Shown here piece after piece: positions 42,595 to 51,114 of a stretch of 64,000 nt of DNA; the first letter of the stretch is position 1; the number at the start of each line of letters is the position of its first letter. Position numbers and translations under genes: made by a program. This DNA is from DATARR01 sp036376245 (GTDB lineage Bacteria; Acidobacteriota; Thermoanaerobaculia; Multivoradales; UBA5704): contig DASVAS010000037.1 of NCBI GenBank assembly GCA_036376245.1, forward strand, positions 301,376-365,375, in the 5' to 3' direction. The notes under the pieces were generated by a model, which was given only the letters and a program-made list of their open reading frames with translations, ran no database searches and had not been told where the DNA came from.

Positions 42595-43920
42595 CTAGCC
42601 GAGGGCCCGCAGCGCCTCCTCCAGCCTCGGCAGGGCGGCTTCGATCTCCGCGATCGAGACGGCTCCCACGCTCATGCGGAACCATCCCTCATCCTCGGTC
42701 GAGCCGAACGCCTGGAACGGCACCAGGCCGATGCCGGCGGCCTCCAGCACGTAGCGGCGCACGTCGTCGTTGGTGCGCAGCTCCGCGCCGTCCGCCGTGC
42801 GGCGGCCGAAGGGATGGATGCGGGCCGTGAGGTAGATGGCGCCCATCGGCGGGATGCTGTCCACCGGCAGGCCGCGCTCCTTCATGCCCTGGAGGCCGCG
42901 ATGCAGCAGGTCGAGACGCGCCTGGACCTCGCGCAGGAAGACGCCGTGGAACTCCCGGATGCCCGCTCCGTCCTCGAGCAGGGCGACCGTGGCCACCTGC
43001 TCGGGCCGCGGCGCCCAGGCGCCGACGTGCCCCAGCACCGCCGACATCCGCTCGATCACGTCCACCGGCCCGAAGCCCCAGCCCACACGCAGCCCGGTGG
43101 CGGCGAAGGCCTTGCTGATGCCGTCCACGAAGAGGGTGTAGCGCGCCATCTCCGGCAGCAGCTCGGGCGGCGTCACATGGACCGTGTCGCCGAAGCGGAG
43201 CATCCAGTAGATCTGGTCGTACATGATGTAGAGCGGGCGCTCGCCGCGCCGGGCGCGGGTCTCGTTCTCCTCCAGCACCGCCTCGCAGACCCCCAGGAGG
43301 TCCTCCCGCTCGAAGGCCGTGCCGGTGGGGTTCAGGGGCGAATTGAGGCAGAGCAGGCGGGCGCCGGGCAGCGCCCCGATGAGATCCTCGCGGCTGGGCA
43401 GGAAGCGGTGCTCCGGCCGGCAGACCACGGGGACTCCGACCGCGCCGACCATGTGCGTGTAGTGGTTGTTGTTCCAGCTCGGCACCGGGTAGACCACCCG
43501 GTCGCCGGGATCGCACAGGGTGCGGAAGATGCAGTAGATGATCGGCCGCGCGCCGCCCGCGATGAGGATCGACTCCTCCGGGTAGCGCAGCCCGAGCTCG
43601 CGCTCGTTGAACCGCATCACCGCCTGCCGCAGGCGGGCGATGCCGCTCGACGGCGGGTAGTTCGTCTCGCCGTGCTCCAGGGCCGCCTGGATCCCGGCGA
43701 TCAGCCGGGCCGGGATGGGGAAATGCCGGGGGTCGAAATCCCCCACGGTCAGGTTGCAGATCGGCCGGCCCGCCTGCATCAGGGCCCGGATCTCTCCGGC
43801 GATGCGGAGGATCTCGGAGCCGATGAGGCCGCCGGCCATGGCGGAGACCCGGCTCCGGGGATCGGGACCGGAGTCCCGCGCGAACGCCATGAGGTCGAGG
43901 CACTGCTCCTGGATTTCCAT
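42595..43920 (-). CDS. Class I/II PLP-dependent aminotransferase
   Basis: A 441-residue fold-type I aminotransferase from the ATG at 43920. Motifs: LNSPLNPTGTAF (substrate/PLP), YDQIYWML, and VDGISKAFAATGLRVGWGFG with the Schiff-base lysine in SKAF and the phosphate-binding Arg in LRVGW. The SNPTNPTG-type Asn-Pro pair is kept. The amino-acid substrate cannot be read from sequence. No strong Shine-Dalgarno is visible. A second, related aminotransferase gene starts about 1.1 kb upstream on the same strand, with 32 nt between its stop and this start, so the two may form one unit. Confidence 0.87.
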   Translation of the reverse strand: MEIQEQCLDLMAFARDSGPDPRSRVSAMAGGLIGSEILRIAGEIRALMQAGRPICNLTVGDFDPRHFPIPARLIAGIQAALEHGETNYPPSSGIARLRQAVMRFNERELGLRYPEESILIAGGARPIIYCIFRTLCDPGDRVVYPVPSWNNNHYTHMVGAVGVPVVCRPEHRFLPSREDLIGALPGARLLCLNSPLNPTGTAFEREDLLGVCEAVLEENETRARRGERPLYIMYDQIYWMLRFGDTVHVTPPELLPEMARYTLFVDGISKAFAATGLRVGWGFGPVDVIERMSAVLGHVGAWAPRPEQVATVALLEDGAGIREFHGVFLREVQARLDLLHRGLQGMKERGLPVDSIPPMGAIYLTARIHPFGRRTADGAELRTNDDVRRYVLEAAGIGLVPFQAFGSTEDEGWFRMSVGAVSIAEIEAALPRLEEALRALG

Positions 43921-43952
43921 CCGGTGAATATGCCAGAACCGGGGGGTGGACG

Positions 43953-45017
43953 CTACCCCGCCCGCCGCAGCCCCTCGGAAAGATTTTTCAACCCCTGAAC
44001 GACGTTTTCGGGCTCCACCGCGAAGCCCAGGCGGAAGTGCCGCGGGTACTCGAAATACTTGCCGGGAACGATCGAGGTCTCCCGTCTCCGCAACCAGTCG
44101 TGGAGGGGCTCGCTGTCCTCCTCCTTGCGAAGACGGGGGAAGACCATCAGCGAGCGCGGCGGGATCACGCATTCCAGCCATTCCCCGTGCTCGGCGAGGA
44201 AGTCCCGGATGACGGCGATGTTGGGATCGAGGATCGACCGGCCGCGCGCGGCGAAGCGTGGGAGCTGGCGGAACGCCGCCAGGGCCATGGTCTCGGCCGG
44301 CAGCGGGTTCACGGCCTCCATGAAGTCCTTGGCGTAGCGCATCCGGCGGGCCACCTCCGGCTCGGCCAGGATCCACCCACAGCGAAGACCCGACAGACCA
44401 TAGCTCTTCGTGAGGCTGCTGGTGACCACGAAGTGGGGCCCGAGATGCACCAGGCTCCGCGGCTCCTCTTCGTAGACGTCGCGATAGACCTCGTCGATCA
44501 GGACCCGCGCGCCGACCCGCTCCGCGAGCCGTCCGACTTCCGCGACCTCCTCCGTGGAGAGGAGCACGCCGCTGGGGTTGTGCGGATTGGTGAGGACCAC
44601 CAGCCGCACGTCGTCGCCGATCGCGTCGAGGTCCAGCCGGTATCCGTCCTCGAACCGGCGCGGGAACCGCCGCACGCGCGCCCCGAGGAATTCCAGGATG
44701 GCGAGGATCGGCTCATAGGTGGGCTGCTCGATGAGCACCGTATCGCCACGCTCGACGAGCGTGGACAACGCCAGGAAGTTCGCACCCGAAGTGCCCTGGG
44801 CGGTCACCACCTGTTCCGGCGCGACGCCGTACCGTTCCGCGATGGCTTCGAGCAGAGGCCGGTAGCCGTCCCGGTTCGGACCGTTCAGCAGCAGATCCTC
44901 GATCCGGATCTCCAGGTCCGCCATCGAGCACCCCAGCATGCCGCTGTTGGCAAGGTTATACCGGGCCGCGGCGTGATCCTTGGCCCAGCGCATGTAGACG
45001 CTGGTTTTGTCTCGCAT
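43953..45017 (-). CDS. PLP-dependent aminotransferase (second of pair)
   Basis: A 354-residue fold-type I aminotransferase. Motifs: TAQGTSGANFLALS, VLTNPHNPSGVLLS, VLIDEVYRDVY and VTSSLTKSYGLSGLRCGWIL, with the PLP lysine in SLTKSYG. It resembles the aspartate/aromatic group but is too short to assign a substrate. It may start at 45017 or at the Met at 44993 (MRWAKDH). The neighbour 16 nt upstream is the PIN toxin on the same strand; the downstream neighbour is the first aminotransferase. The two are likely paralogues recruited to one pathway, not recent duplicates, as their sequences differ throughout. Confidence 0.87.
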   Translation of the reverse strand: MRDKTSVYMRWAKDHAAARYNLANSGMLGCSMADLEIRIEDLLLNGPNRDGYRPLLEAIAERYGVAPEQVVTAQGTSGANFLALSTLVERGDTVLIEQPTYEPILAILEFLGARVRRFPRRFEDGYRLDLDAIGDDVRLVVLTNPHNPSGVLLSTEEVAEVGRLAERVGARVLIDEVYRDVYEEEPRSLVHLGPHFVVTSSLTKSYGLSGLRCGWILAEPEVARRMRYAKDFMEAVNPLPAETMALAAFRQLPRFAARGRSILDPNIAVIRDFLAEHGEWLECVIPPRSLMVFPRLRKEEDSEPLHDWLRRRETSIVPGKYFEYPRHFRLGFAVEPENVVQGLKNLSEGLRRAG

Positions 45018-45032
45018 CTCGTCAGACCCTGA

Positions 45033-45422
45033 CTACCACTTCTCCAAAGTAATCCCTTCGAGATAGTCGAAATGGCCGTCGCGGGTGACTAGAGTCAGGC
45101 CGTGTTGCCGGGCCGAAGCGGCGATCCAGAGATCATTGACAGGAATCGGTCGGCCCTTCTTTCTCAGAAGGTTTCGGAGGACCCCATAATGCCGGGCGGT
45201 ATCTTGATCGCACGAGATGACAGGAAAGGTAGCGGTCAATCTTTGAATCTGAAAAAAGTTTTCCTGAACTCTCTGGGATTTCTCTGCGCCGAAGAACAGC
45301 TCCCCGAGTGAGGGGACACTCAAATAGATCTCGTCTCCTCCCCGCCGGCGGCGATCAAGATCGATCTCCATCCCGATCGCCGCAATCACAGTGTTCGTGT
45401 CCAGCAGGTAGCTACTGGCCAT
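45033..45422 (-). CDS. VapC-type PIN toxin
   Basis: A 129-residue PIN ribonuclease. The four acidic sites are visible: YLLDTNTVIAAI, SLGELFFGAEK, VNDLWIAASA, and VTRDGHFDYLE. It ends GITLEKW, close to the family C-terminus. Its start overlaps the upstream antitoxin-like gene by 11 nt, typical of toxin-antitoxin operons with coupled translation. It should cut tRNA or rRNA if released. It differs clearly in sequence from the PIN toxin at 18983. Confidence 0.87.
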   Translation of the reverse strand: MASSYLLDTNTVIAAIGMEIDLDRRRRGGDEIYLSVPSLGELFFGAEKSQRVQENFFQIQRLTATFPVISCDQDTARHYGVLRNLLRKKGRPIPVNDLWIAASARQHGLTLVTRDGHFDYLEGITLEKW

Positions 45423-45642
45423 CAGGAACGATCCACTCGCGATCCGCTTCGATGGCTTCCCTTATTTCCCGAAGAGATTCCGCATCGATCGTCCCTTGAA
45501 AACTGATCAGGTCTTCGATGGAACCTCCCTTCGGCAGAGGAGATACGAGGCTGTGGACCAGCTCCACAGCTCGATGCTGGAGCTCCGGCGACATCCGGTC
45601 CAGGTCCTTCAGGATCTTCTCTTTGACATCAGGCTCAATCAT
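45412..45642 (-). CDS. Antitoxin paired with the VapC toxin
   Basis: A 76-residue protein, MIEPDVKEKILKDLDRMSPE onwards, with a helical N-terminal half and an acidic C-terminus (AESLREIREAIEADREWIVP) that would wrap around the PIN toxin. AGGAGGACC lies before the ATG. The protein shows no clear ribbon-helix-helix or AbrB pattern in the visible sequence, so the DNA-binding type is uncertain, but the 11-nt overlap with vapC makes the antitoxin role likely. Confidence 0.72.
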   Translation of the reverse strand: MIEPDVKEKILKDLDRMSPELQHRAVELVHSLVSPLPKGGSIEDLISFQGTIDAESLREIREAIEADREWIVPDGQ

Positions 45643-45663
45643 GCCGGTCCTCCTCGGTCCTAT

Positions 45664-47001
45664 TCATTCTACAAAACCCCGCCTCCGTCGCCAATAGAGA
45701 TAAACCGGCACGCCCACCAGGAAAATCCCCGTCCCGATCAACGCGTTGCGGGTATCCGTGAAGAAGATGTTGATCACGATCCCCATGGCCGCCAGCGTGA
45801 AGAGCAGTGGGACCAGAGGATAGCCCGGCGTCGGGAAGGGACGCGGCGCGCCGGGCAGGGTGCGCCGGAAGACCATCAGCGCCGCGCCGGCGAGGCCGAA
45901 GAAGATCCAGTCCGCGAAGACGGCGTAGCTCAGCAGCTGCCCGTACGTGTTCATCAGGGCGTAGGCCGCCGAGATCCCCCCTTGCAGCAGGATCGCCGCC
46001 GTGGGCGCGCGGAAGCGCGGAGAGAGACGGGCCAGGCCGCGGAAGAACAGGCCGTCCGCGGCCATCGCGTAGTAGACCCGCGGCGCCGAGAGCAGCGACA
46101 GGTTCAGGAACCCGAAGGTCGAGACCACGATCAGCAGGCTGATGATCTTCGCCCCCGGCTCCCCCATCAGCCGCGACGCCACATCCGCCGCCGGCGTCTG
46201 CGTGGCCGCCAGCTCCGGCGCCGAGAGCACGTGGACGTAGGCCACGTTCGCCGAGACGTACACCGCGATGACGCAGAAGACGCCGATCAGGATCGCCCGC
46301 GGCAGGTTGCGCTGCGGCTCCTGGACCTCCTCCGACACGTAGTTGAGGTTCTGCCAGCCGCCGTACGCGAACATCGCCGGCACCAGAGCCGCGAAGAACG
46401 CCGAGAGCAGCGGCAGGCCGTCGAGCTCCGGCGGCACCGGCGTCGAGAATTCGAGGCCGGACTCCCGGGTCAGGACGAACGCGCCCACGATCAGCGCCGC
46501 CAGCGCCAGCGTCTTGGTGAACGTGATCACGTTGAGGACCACCGCCCCCGGCTTGATCCCTAGCGCGTGGAACAACGCCACGGCGATCAGGATGACCGCG
46601 GCGAGCCAGGCGGTCGATCCTTCGGGCAGCGAGAACAGCCGCGCCACGTATTGCGAGAAGGCCACCGCCACCGCCGCCGTGGCCCCGGACTGCACGATCA
46701 GCAGGAGGCCCCAGCCGTAGAGGAAGGCCACCATGGGGTGGAACGCCTCGCGGAAGAAGGCGTACTGCCCGCCCACCCGCGGCATCACCGTGCTCAGCTC
46801 CGCGAACACGAACGCGCCGAACAGGGCGATGAGGCCGCCCGCGATCCACACCGCCAGGATCAGGAAAGGCGTCTGGACCTTCTGCGCCACCACGTACGGA
46901 TTGATGAAGATGCCCGACCCGATGATCCCGCTGATGACGATCATCGTGGCGTCGAACAGGGTCAGACGCCGGGCGAACCCGGGATTGGCCTGGTCTTTCA
47001 T
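45664..47001 (-). CDS. APC-family amino acid permease
   Basis: A 445-residue permease from the ATG at 47001; an in-frame Met at 47082 adds a basic stretch unlike the family. Twelve membrane segments are expected. The family start DATMIVISGIIGSGIFINPY (helix 1 with the GSGIF loop that binds the substrate backbone) is complete, followed by FVFAELSTVMPRVGGQYAFF, EEVQEPQRNLPRAILIG and the C-terminal helices. It probably imports or exchanges amino acids by proton or antiport coupling; the specificity is unknown. It stands next to the toxin-antitoxin pair without an obvious functional link. Confidence 0.9.
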   Translation of the reverse strand: MKDQANPGFARRLTLFDATMIVISGIIGSGIFINPYVVAQKVQTPFLILAVWIAGGLIALFGAFVFAELSTVMPRVGGQYAFFREAFHPMVAFLYGWGLLLIVQSGATAAVAVAFSQYVARLFSLPEGSTAWLAAVILIAVALFHALGIKPGAVVLNVITFTKTLALAALIVGAFVLTRESGLEFSTPVPPELDGLPLLSAFFAALVPAMFAYGGWQNLNYVSEEVQEPQRNLPRAILIGVFCVIAVYVSANVAYVHVLSAPELAATQTPAADVASRLMGEPGAKIISLLIVVSTFGFLNLSLLSAPRVYYAMAADGLFFRGLARLSPRFRAPTAAILLQGGISAAYALMNTYGQLLSYAVFADWIFFGLAGAALMVFRRTLPGAPRPFPTPGYPLVPLLFTLAAMGIVINIFFTDTRNALIGTGIFLVGVPVYLYWRRRRGFVE

Positions 47002-47134
47002 GGCTGGTGTCGGCTCCGTCGCGGCGGAGTCTACCCCAGCCCTGTCCCATCTCGGGCGGCCGGCCTGGCAAACCCTTTGCAACTTCCAGCCTCGGAACCG
47101 CTCCTCGCCGTAACTGGAGCGCTCCGAGGCAGTT

Positions 47135-48802
47135 ATGTTGAATCGAGCTCTACGTCCGCGGGAGCGGCACGACCGGCCCGAGCCGGAGACGCCGCCGCAA
47201 TCCCAGCCCAGGCATCATCCCAGGGAACCCTTGAGCCAGCGCACCCTCCTCTGGGTGATCGCGGGCGCCACCCTGGCCCTGCTCGTCCTCTTCGTGGCCC
47301 GGCATTTCGACGAATACCTCCGCCGGACCCTCGAAGCCAAGATCAACCAGCGCCTCCAGGGCTACAGCGTCAGCCTGGGCGGCGCCCACCTCAATCCCTT
47401 CGGCCTCTCGCTGACCCTGGAGCGGGCCGTCATCTGGCAGGACGCCAATCCGAAGCCCCCGGTGGCCAACCTCCCCCGCCTGACCGCCAGCGTCGAGTGG
47501 CGGGAGATCCTGCACGGACACCTGGTCGCCAACGCCGCCTTCGACCGCCCGAGCGTCCACATCAACCTGCCGCAGTTGCGCCAGGAGGACCGCGACAAGG
47601 TGGAGGTTCAGGACCGCGGCTGGCAGGACGCCCTGCAGGCGATCTACCCGCTCAAGTTCAACCTCATCACGGTGCGCAACGGCGACATCACCTATATCGA
47701 CGAAGATCCCGAGAAGCCGCTCCAGGTCTCGCGCTGGAACTTCACGGCGTCGAACATCCGCAACATCCGTTCCGCCCCCGGGGTCTACCCCTCCCCTGTC
47801 CACACCGACGGGGTGATCTTCGGGACCGGCCGCGGCGTCGTGGACGGCCACGCCGACTTCCTGGCCAAACCGTTCCCCGGCTTCCACGTGAAGTACCAGG
47901 TGCGGCAGGTTCCCCTGGACCGCCTGAAGCCGGTCACCGCCCGCGCCGACCTCTCCCTCTCGGGAGGCATCCTCTCCTCCGACGGCAGATTCGAATACGG
48001 CCCCAGGCACAAGGAGGCGCGGATCGAGGACGTCACCGTCAGCAAGCTCCGGCTGGAGTATCAGCAGATCGGCGAAACCAAAGCCGAGGAGGAACAACGC
48101 GAGGAAGTGGTCGCGGAAGCCACCCAGGACAAAACGCCCGCCATGCTGTTCCGCATCGGCCGCTTCGAGCTCCAGGACAGCCATCTCGGCCTGGTCACCC
48201 AGGCCCGGGACCGCCGCATCCGCCTCTTCGTCACCAACGCGGACTTCCTGGCGACCAACCTCTCCAGCGGCTTCCGGGACGGACCGGTCAAGACCAGGCT
48301 CACCGGCGCTTTCATGGGCAGCGGCTCCGCCAGCGGCTCGGGCAACTTCCGCAACAGCGACGGCGGGCGGCCGGACTTCGACCTTGCGGTGGCCATCGAG
48401 GGCGCGAGCCTGCGCTCGATGAACGACGTCCTGCGAGCCTACGGCAAGTTCGACGTGGTCGGCGGCACCTTCTCCGTCTACTCCGAGATGAAGGTCGCCA
48501 ACGGCCGCATCGACGGCTATGTCAAGCCGCTCTTCAAGGACGTGGACGTCTACGATTCCCAGCAGGACAAGAAGAAGCCCGTCCTCAAGAAGATCTACGA
48601 GAAGATCGTGGGCGGCCTCTCGCACGTCCTGGAGAACAAGCCCCGCGACCAGGTCGCGACGGTCGTCGACGTCTCGGGCCCGCTCGAAGACCCCAATACC
48701 AGCGTCTGGGAGACCATCGTCCGCCTGGTTTCGAACGCATTCGTCAAGGCGATCCTGCCGGGATTCGAGAGGGAGGTCGAGGCGGCCGGGGAGAGGCGGT
48801 GA
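47135..48802 (+). CDS. DUF748 (AsmA-like) membrane-anchored protein
   Basis: A 555-residue protein with one N-terminal membrane helix (TLLWVIAGATLALLVLFVA), preceded by a Pro/Arg-rich leader. The rest is the DUF748/AsmA-like beta-groove: LEAKINQRLQGYSVSLGGAH, then FGLSLTLERAVIWQD, PRLTASVEWREI and the C-terminal GTFSVYSEMKVANGRIDGYV. Proteins of this superfamily span the periplasm and move or organise phospholipids. This one is short for the group. It stands alone between the permease and a divergent Cys-rich gene. Confidence 0.8.
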   Translation: MLNRALRPRERHDRPEPETPPQSQPRHHPREPLSQRTLLWVIAGATLALLVLFVARHFDEYLRRTLEAKINQRLQGYSVSLGGAHLNPFGLSLTLERAVIWQDANPKPPVANLPRLTASVEWREILHGHLVANAAFDRPSVHINLPQLRQEDRDKVEVQDRGWQDALQAIYPLKFNLITVRNGDITYIDEDPEKPLQVSRWNFTASNIRNIRSAPGVYPSPVHTDGVIFGTGRGVVDGHADFLAKPFPGFHVKYQVRQVPLDRLKPVTARADLSLSGGILSSDGRFEYGPRHKEARIEDVTVSKLRLEYQQIGETKAEEEQREEVVAEATQDKTPAMLFRIGRFELQDSHLGLVTQARDRRIRLFVTNADFLATNLSSGFRDGPVKTRLTGAFMGSGSASGSGNFRNSDGGRPDFDLAVAIEGASLRSMNDVLRAYGKFDVVGGTFSVYSEMKVANGRIDGYVKPLFKDVDVYDSQQDKKKPVLKKIYEKIVGGLSHVLENKPRDQVATVVDVSGPLEDPNTSVWETIVRLVSNAFVKAILPGFEREVEAAGERR

Positions 48803-48829
48803 GCCGGCCGCCCTCATGACCATAGATCT

Positions 48830-49156
48830 CTAATAGGGACAGACGTAGCAACTGAACTCTGCGAGCGCATAGTCTACGATATAGAGATTTCCTTCACCAT
48901 CAAATTGCCCTTCACAGTATGGGTAAGGATCAGGGTAAAATCGGATTGCACAAACTCCTGTTGAACACCTCCAATTCGCATAAGCGGCTAGGTTTTGGCG
49001 ATTTAGCTCCGAGGGGCAGTCATAAATACCCCAGTACTCCCCAGAAACCCATTGCGAAGGTCCGCAGTAGCAGCCTGTTTGAGCAGCGGCCGTAACTGGA
49101 TAAAGAGAAAGGGCTGCAAGTACAAGAGCTACGGAAAATGAGCACAGCTTTCTCAT
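48830..49156 (-). CDS. Small Cys-rich secreted protein
   Basis: A 108-residue exported protein. Signal peptide: MRKLCSFSVALVLAALSLYP and a following Ala-rich stretch to TAAAQ. The mature part has eight cysteines (GCYCGP, YDCPSEL, WRCSTGVCAI, YCEGQ, FSCYVCPY) and many aromatic residues. It is unlike the three CxCPxWT peptides, but shares the plan of a short exported disulphide protein. The DNA is noticeably more AT-rich than its neighbours. No family recognised. It is divergent from the cytochrome gene. Confidence 0.65.
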   Translation of the reverse strand: MRKLCSFSVALVLAALSLYPVTAAAQTGCYCGPSQWVSGEYWGIYDCPSELNRQNLAAYANWRCSTGVCAIRFYPDPYPYCEGQFDGEGNLYIVDYALAEFSCYVCPY

Positions 49157-49271
49157 AGCGGATCTCCTGAAGATAGGTCAGCGCCAGTGCTGAAGTAAAA
49201 GTAGCATATAAGACATGAATACACAACCAATACCTGCTATCCTTCCGCGAGCCTTTTCCAAGGAGAGACCG

Positions 49272-49811
49272 ATGAAGACCATCCGGCGGACCCGCACCCT
49301 GATCCTGACCCTCGCCTGCCTCGCGGCGGGCCTCTACGCCTACGCCGACCAGCAGACGCCGCCGTCCAGCGCGGGGACGGCGCCGGTGCCTTCGCAGCCC
49401 GCGCCGGCCAAGCCGCCGTTCGACCAGGAAAAGGCTCTCCAGGAGATCCGGAAACAGATCGCCGGACGTGAGAACGAGCCCGCGGAGGCGGTCTTCAAGA
49501 ACATCCAGATCCTCAAGGGTGTCCCCGCCGGCCGTATCCCCCTCCTCATGGAGAAGGGGTTCTCCGAGTCCCTGGGCGTCAACTGCACCTTCTGCCACAA
49601 CCCCGCCGACTGGACCGCCGAGCCCAACCACCACCTGCCCATCGCCCGGCAGATGTGGAACATGACGCAGGAGATCAACAAGCGCCTGCTCCCGGCCATC
49701 TCCGATCTCAAGAACGCGCAGGTGAACTGCACCACCTGCCATCGGGGGCAGAAGAAACCGGCGCTGAACCTCACTCCGCCTCCCCAGCCGGCGCCGGCGC
49801 CGAGCCATTAA
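49272..49811 (+). CDS. Reaction-centre-type c-type cytochrome, diheme
   Basis: A 179-residue exported protein from the ATG at 49272 (AGGAGAGACCG before it). Signal peptide about residues 1-25. Two heme-binding motifs, CTFCH (about 115) and CTTCH (about 158), lie with the surrounding pattern ESLGVNCTFCHNPADW and ALNAQVNCTTCHRGQ-like text of the photosynthetic reaction-centre cytochrome subunit family, which is frequent in non-photosynthetic Acidobacteria. Axial methionines (for example in LLMEKGF and ARQMWNMTQ) are available. A Pro/Ala-rich tail ends the protein. It probably carries electrons in the periplasm. Confidence 0.88.
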   Translation: MKTIRRTRTLILTLACLAAGLYAYADQQTPPSSAGTAPVPSQPAPAKPPFDQEKALQEIRKQIAGRENEPAEAVFKNIQILKGVPAGRIPLLMEKGFSESLGVNCTFCHNPADWTAEPNHHLPIARQMWNMTQEINKRLLPAISDLKNAQVNCTTCHRGQKKPALNLTPPPQPAPAPSH

Positions 49812-49869
49812 AAAACTGTCCCGCCCGGGGCGGATCCGCGGGTCCGCCCTCATGAAACTTCAATCTGGC

Positions 49870-49875
49870 TATACT
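49870..49875 (+). promoter_or_regulatory. -10 box next to a start codon
   Basis: TATACT stands 6 nt before the ATG at 49882, the same geometry as the Uma2 gene. No good -35 box is seen 17 nt upstream (TCATGA is the nearest). If used, the message is leaderless and the annotated start is 49882, not 49852. Confidence 0.4.
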
Positions 49876-49881
49876 GACCTC

Positions 49882-50760
49882 ATGCACGGCCCCTGGCTCG
49901 GGGACACCCGCGGCTACCTGTCCGACTGGGTCACCCAGCGGTGGGTCCAACTCACGGGCCGGCGAGTGCGGATTACGGATCATCCCTGGCTCCAGGGGCC
50001 GTCTGGAGACCCGGCGGGAATTGGCGCCTCGTTCTATGAACGGCTGGCGGCGCGGTCAGGGCTGAACGTCGAGGAGGGGAACGGCCGGGGATTGATGCGC
50101 AGCTTTGCGGAACTGCGCGGCCCCGGCTTCGATCCCGCCGCCGTCGATCCCCGCATCGCCCGCTTCTACGAGCGCACCTCCGAGTACCGCCTGGACGCCT
50201 GGTCCCACTGGTGCGGCGCGTTCCGCCCCTTTGGATGGCTGCTCGCTCGTATCTTCAGCCATCGGCTTCAGCAACTGAACGTGCCTCTCTCCCCTCTCGA
50301 CACCAGCCGCGGATTGAGCAGCCGGGTGATCGCGCTCGTGGACCCTAAGACCCGCGAGCCGCGCCACGTCGGATGGGTGCGGGAGATCACCCCGAGGCAT
50401 CAGGTCGTCTACGTCGGCGACTACTCGACGTGCATTCCGCCCGGCTTCCCAGGCGCCTGCGTGAAGGTCGTCTTCCCTCTTCCCAATGGCAGCGCGACAG
50501 TCGTCCTGCGGCCCGAGTCGCATCCCGACGGCTCCCTGACGCTCCACTCCTCGGGCCGCCGGTTCGGCGACCCCGGCTTCTACTTCGTGGTGCTCGACTC
50601 GCGCGAGCCCGATCAGGCCTGGGTCCGCTACGTGCCGACGATGCGGGAGCGCATCCATGTCTACGTCGAGGACGGCGACCTCCATACGGATCACTTCTTC
50701 CGGATCTGGGGGCTGCGGTATCTCCAGTTGCACTACCGCATGACGCCCGCGGCGCGCTGA
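49882..50760 (+). CDS. Conserved protein of unknown function
   Basis: A 292-residue soluble protein when started at 49882, or 302 from the ATG at 49852. It begins MHGPWLGDTRGYLSDWVTQR. No signal peptide or membrane segment is seen. The middle holds SEYRLDAWSHWCGAFRPFGW and GDYSTCIPPGFPGACVKVVF; the C-terminal half is strand-rich with RFGDPGFYFVVLDSREPDQA. I recognise no enzyme motif. The start at 49882 is favoured because TATACT lies just before it. A hairpin at 50794-50809 follows the gene. Confidence 0.6.
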   Translation: MHGPWLGDTRGYLSDWVTQRWVQLTGRRVRITDHPWLQGPSGDPAGIGASFYERLAARSGLNVEEGNGRGLMRSFAELRGPGFDPAAVDPRIARFYERTSEYRLDAWSHWCGAFRPFGWLLARIFSHRLQQLNVPLSPLDTSRGLSSRVIALVDPKTREPRHVGWVREITPRHQVVYVGDYSTCIPPGFPGACVKVVFPLPNGSATVVLRPESHPDGSLTLHSSGRRFGDPGFYFVVLDSREPDQAWVRYVPTMRERIHVYVEDGDLHTDHFFRIWGLRYLQLHYRMTPAAR

Positions 50761-50793
50761 GCGGCCCTCACGCCCCGCAAAGGCATTCCGGGA

Positions 50794-50809
50794 GCACTCT
50801 CTTGAGTGC
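50794..50809 (+). terminator. Hairpin after the 49882 gene
   Basis: GCACTC-TCTT-GAGTGC is a perfect 6-bp stem, inside a larger CCCCGCA...TGCGGGG pairing. It lies 34 nt past the stop codon. There is no clear T-run, so termination strength is uncertain. Confidence 0.35.
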
Positions 50810-50892
50810 GGGGCCTCTCATCGGGGTCTCGCGCCTGAAACCGCCGGGGGGACGGCCCTTCCGTTCCGCCGGCCCGACCAAGGAGGTCCTGC

Positions 50893-51114
50893 ATGAACAG
50901 AAAGGCTCTGCTCCGTTCCATCCCCCTCGCCTTTGTCCTGGCGCTCGGCGCGTTTGGAGCGTTCACGCCCACGCCGGCGGAAGCGGCCATCTGCCCTCTG
51001 ATCGGGTGTGTCGACGATAATTACTGCCGGCGGGACCGCGACTGCACCGCTCGCCCGGGCGGCGTCTGCAACCTTTTCTGCCCGACCCGGGGCTGTTGCT
51101 CGTACCCGGCCTAG
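50893..51114 (+). CDS. Small Cys-rich secreted peptide
   Basis: A 73-residue precursor with AAGGAGGTCCTGC before the ATG. The signal peptide ends PAEA (about residue 31). The mature part (about 42 residues) has eight cysteines: CPLIGC, YCRRDRDC, GVCNLFCPTRGCC. The spacing differs from the CxCPxWT peptides, so I do not place it in that family. Its stop codon overlaps the stop of the convergent methyltransferase gene by two bases (CTAG). A 10-bp GC-rich hairpin follows (51125-51148). Confidence 0.65.
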   Translation: MNRKALLRSIPLAFVLALGAFGAFTPTPAEAAICPLIGCVDDNYCRRDRDCTARPGGVCNLFCPTRGCCSYPA

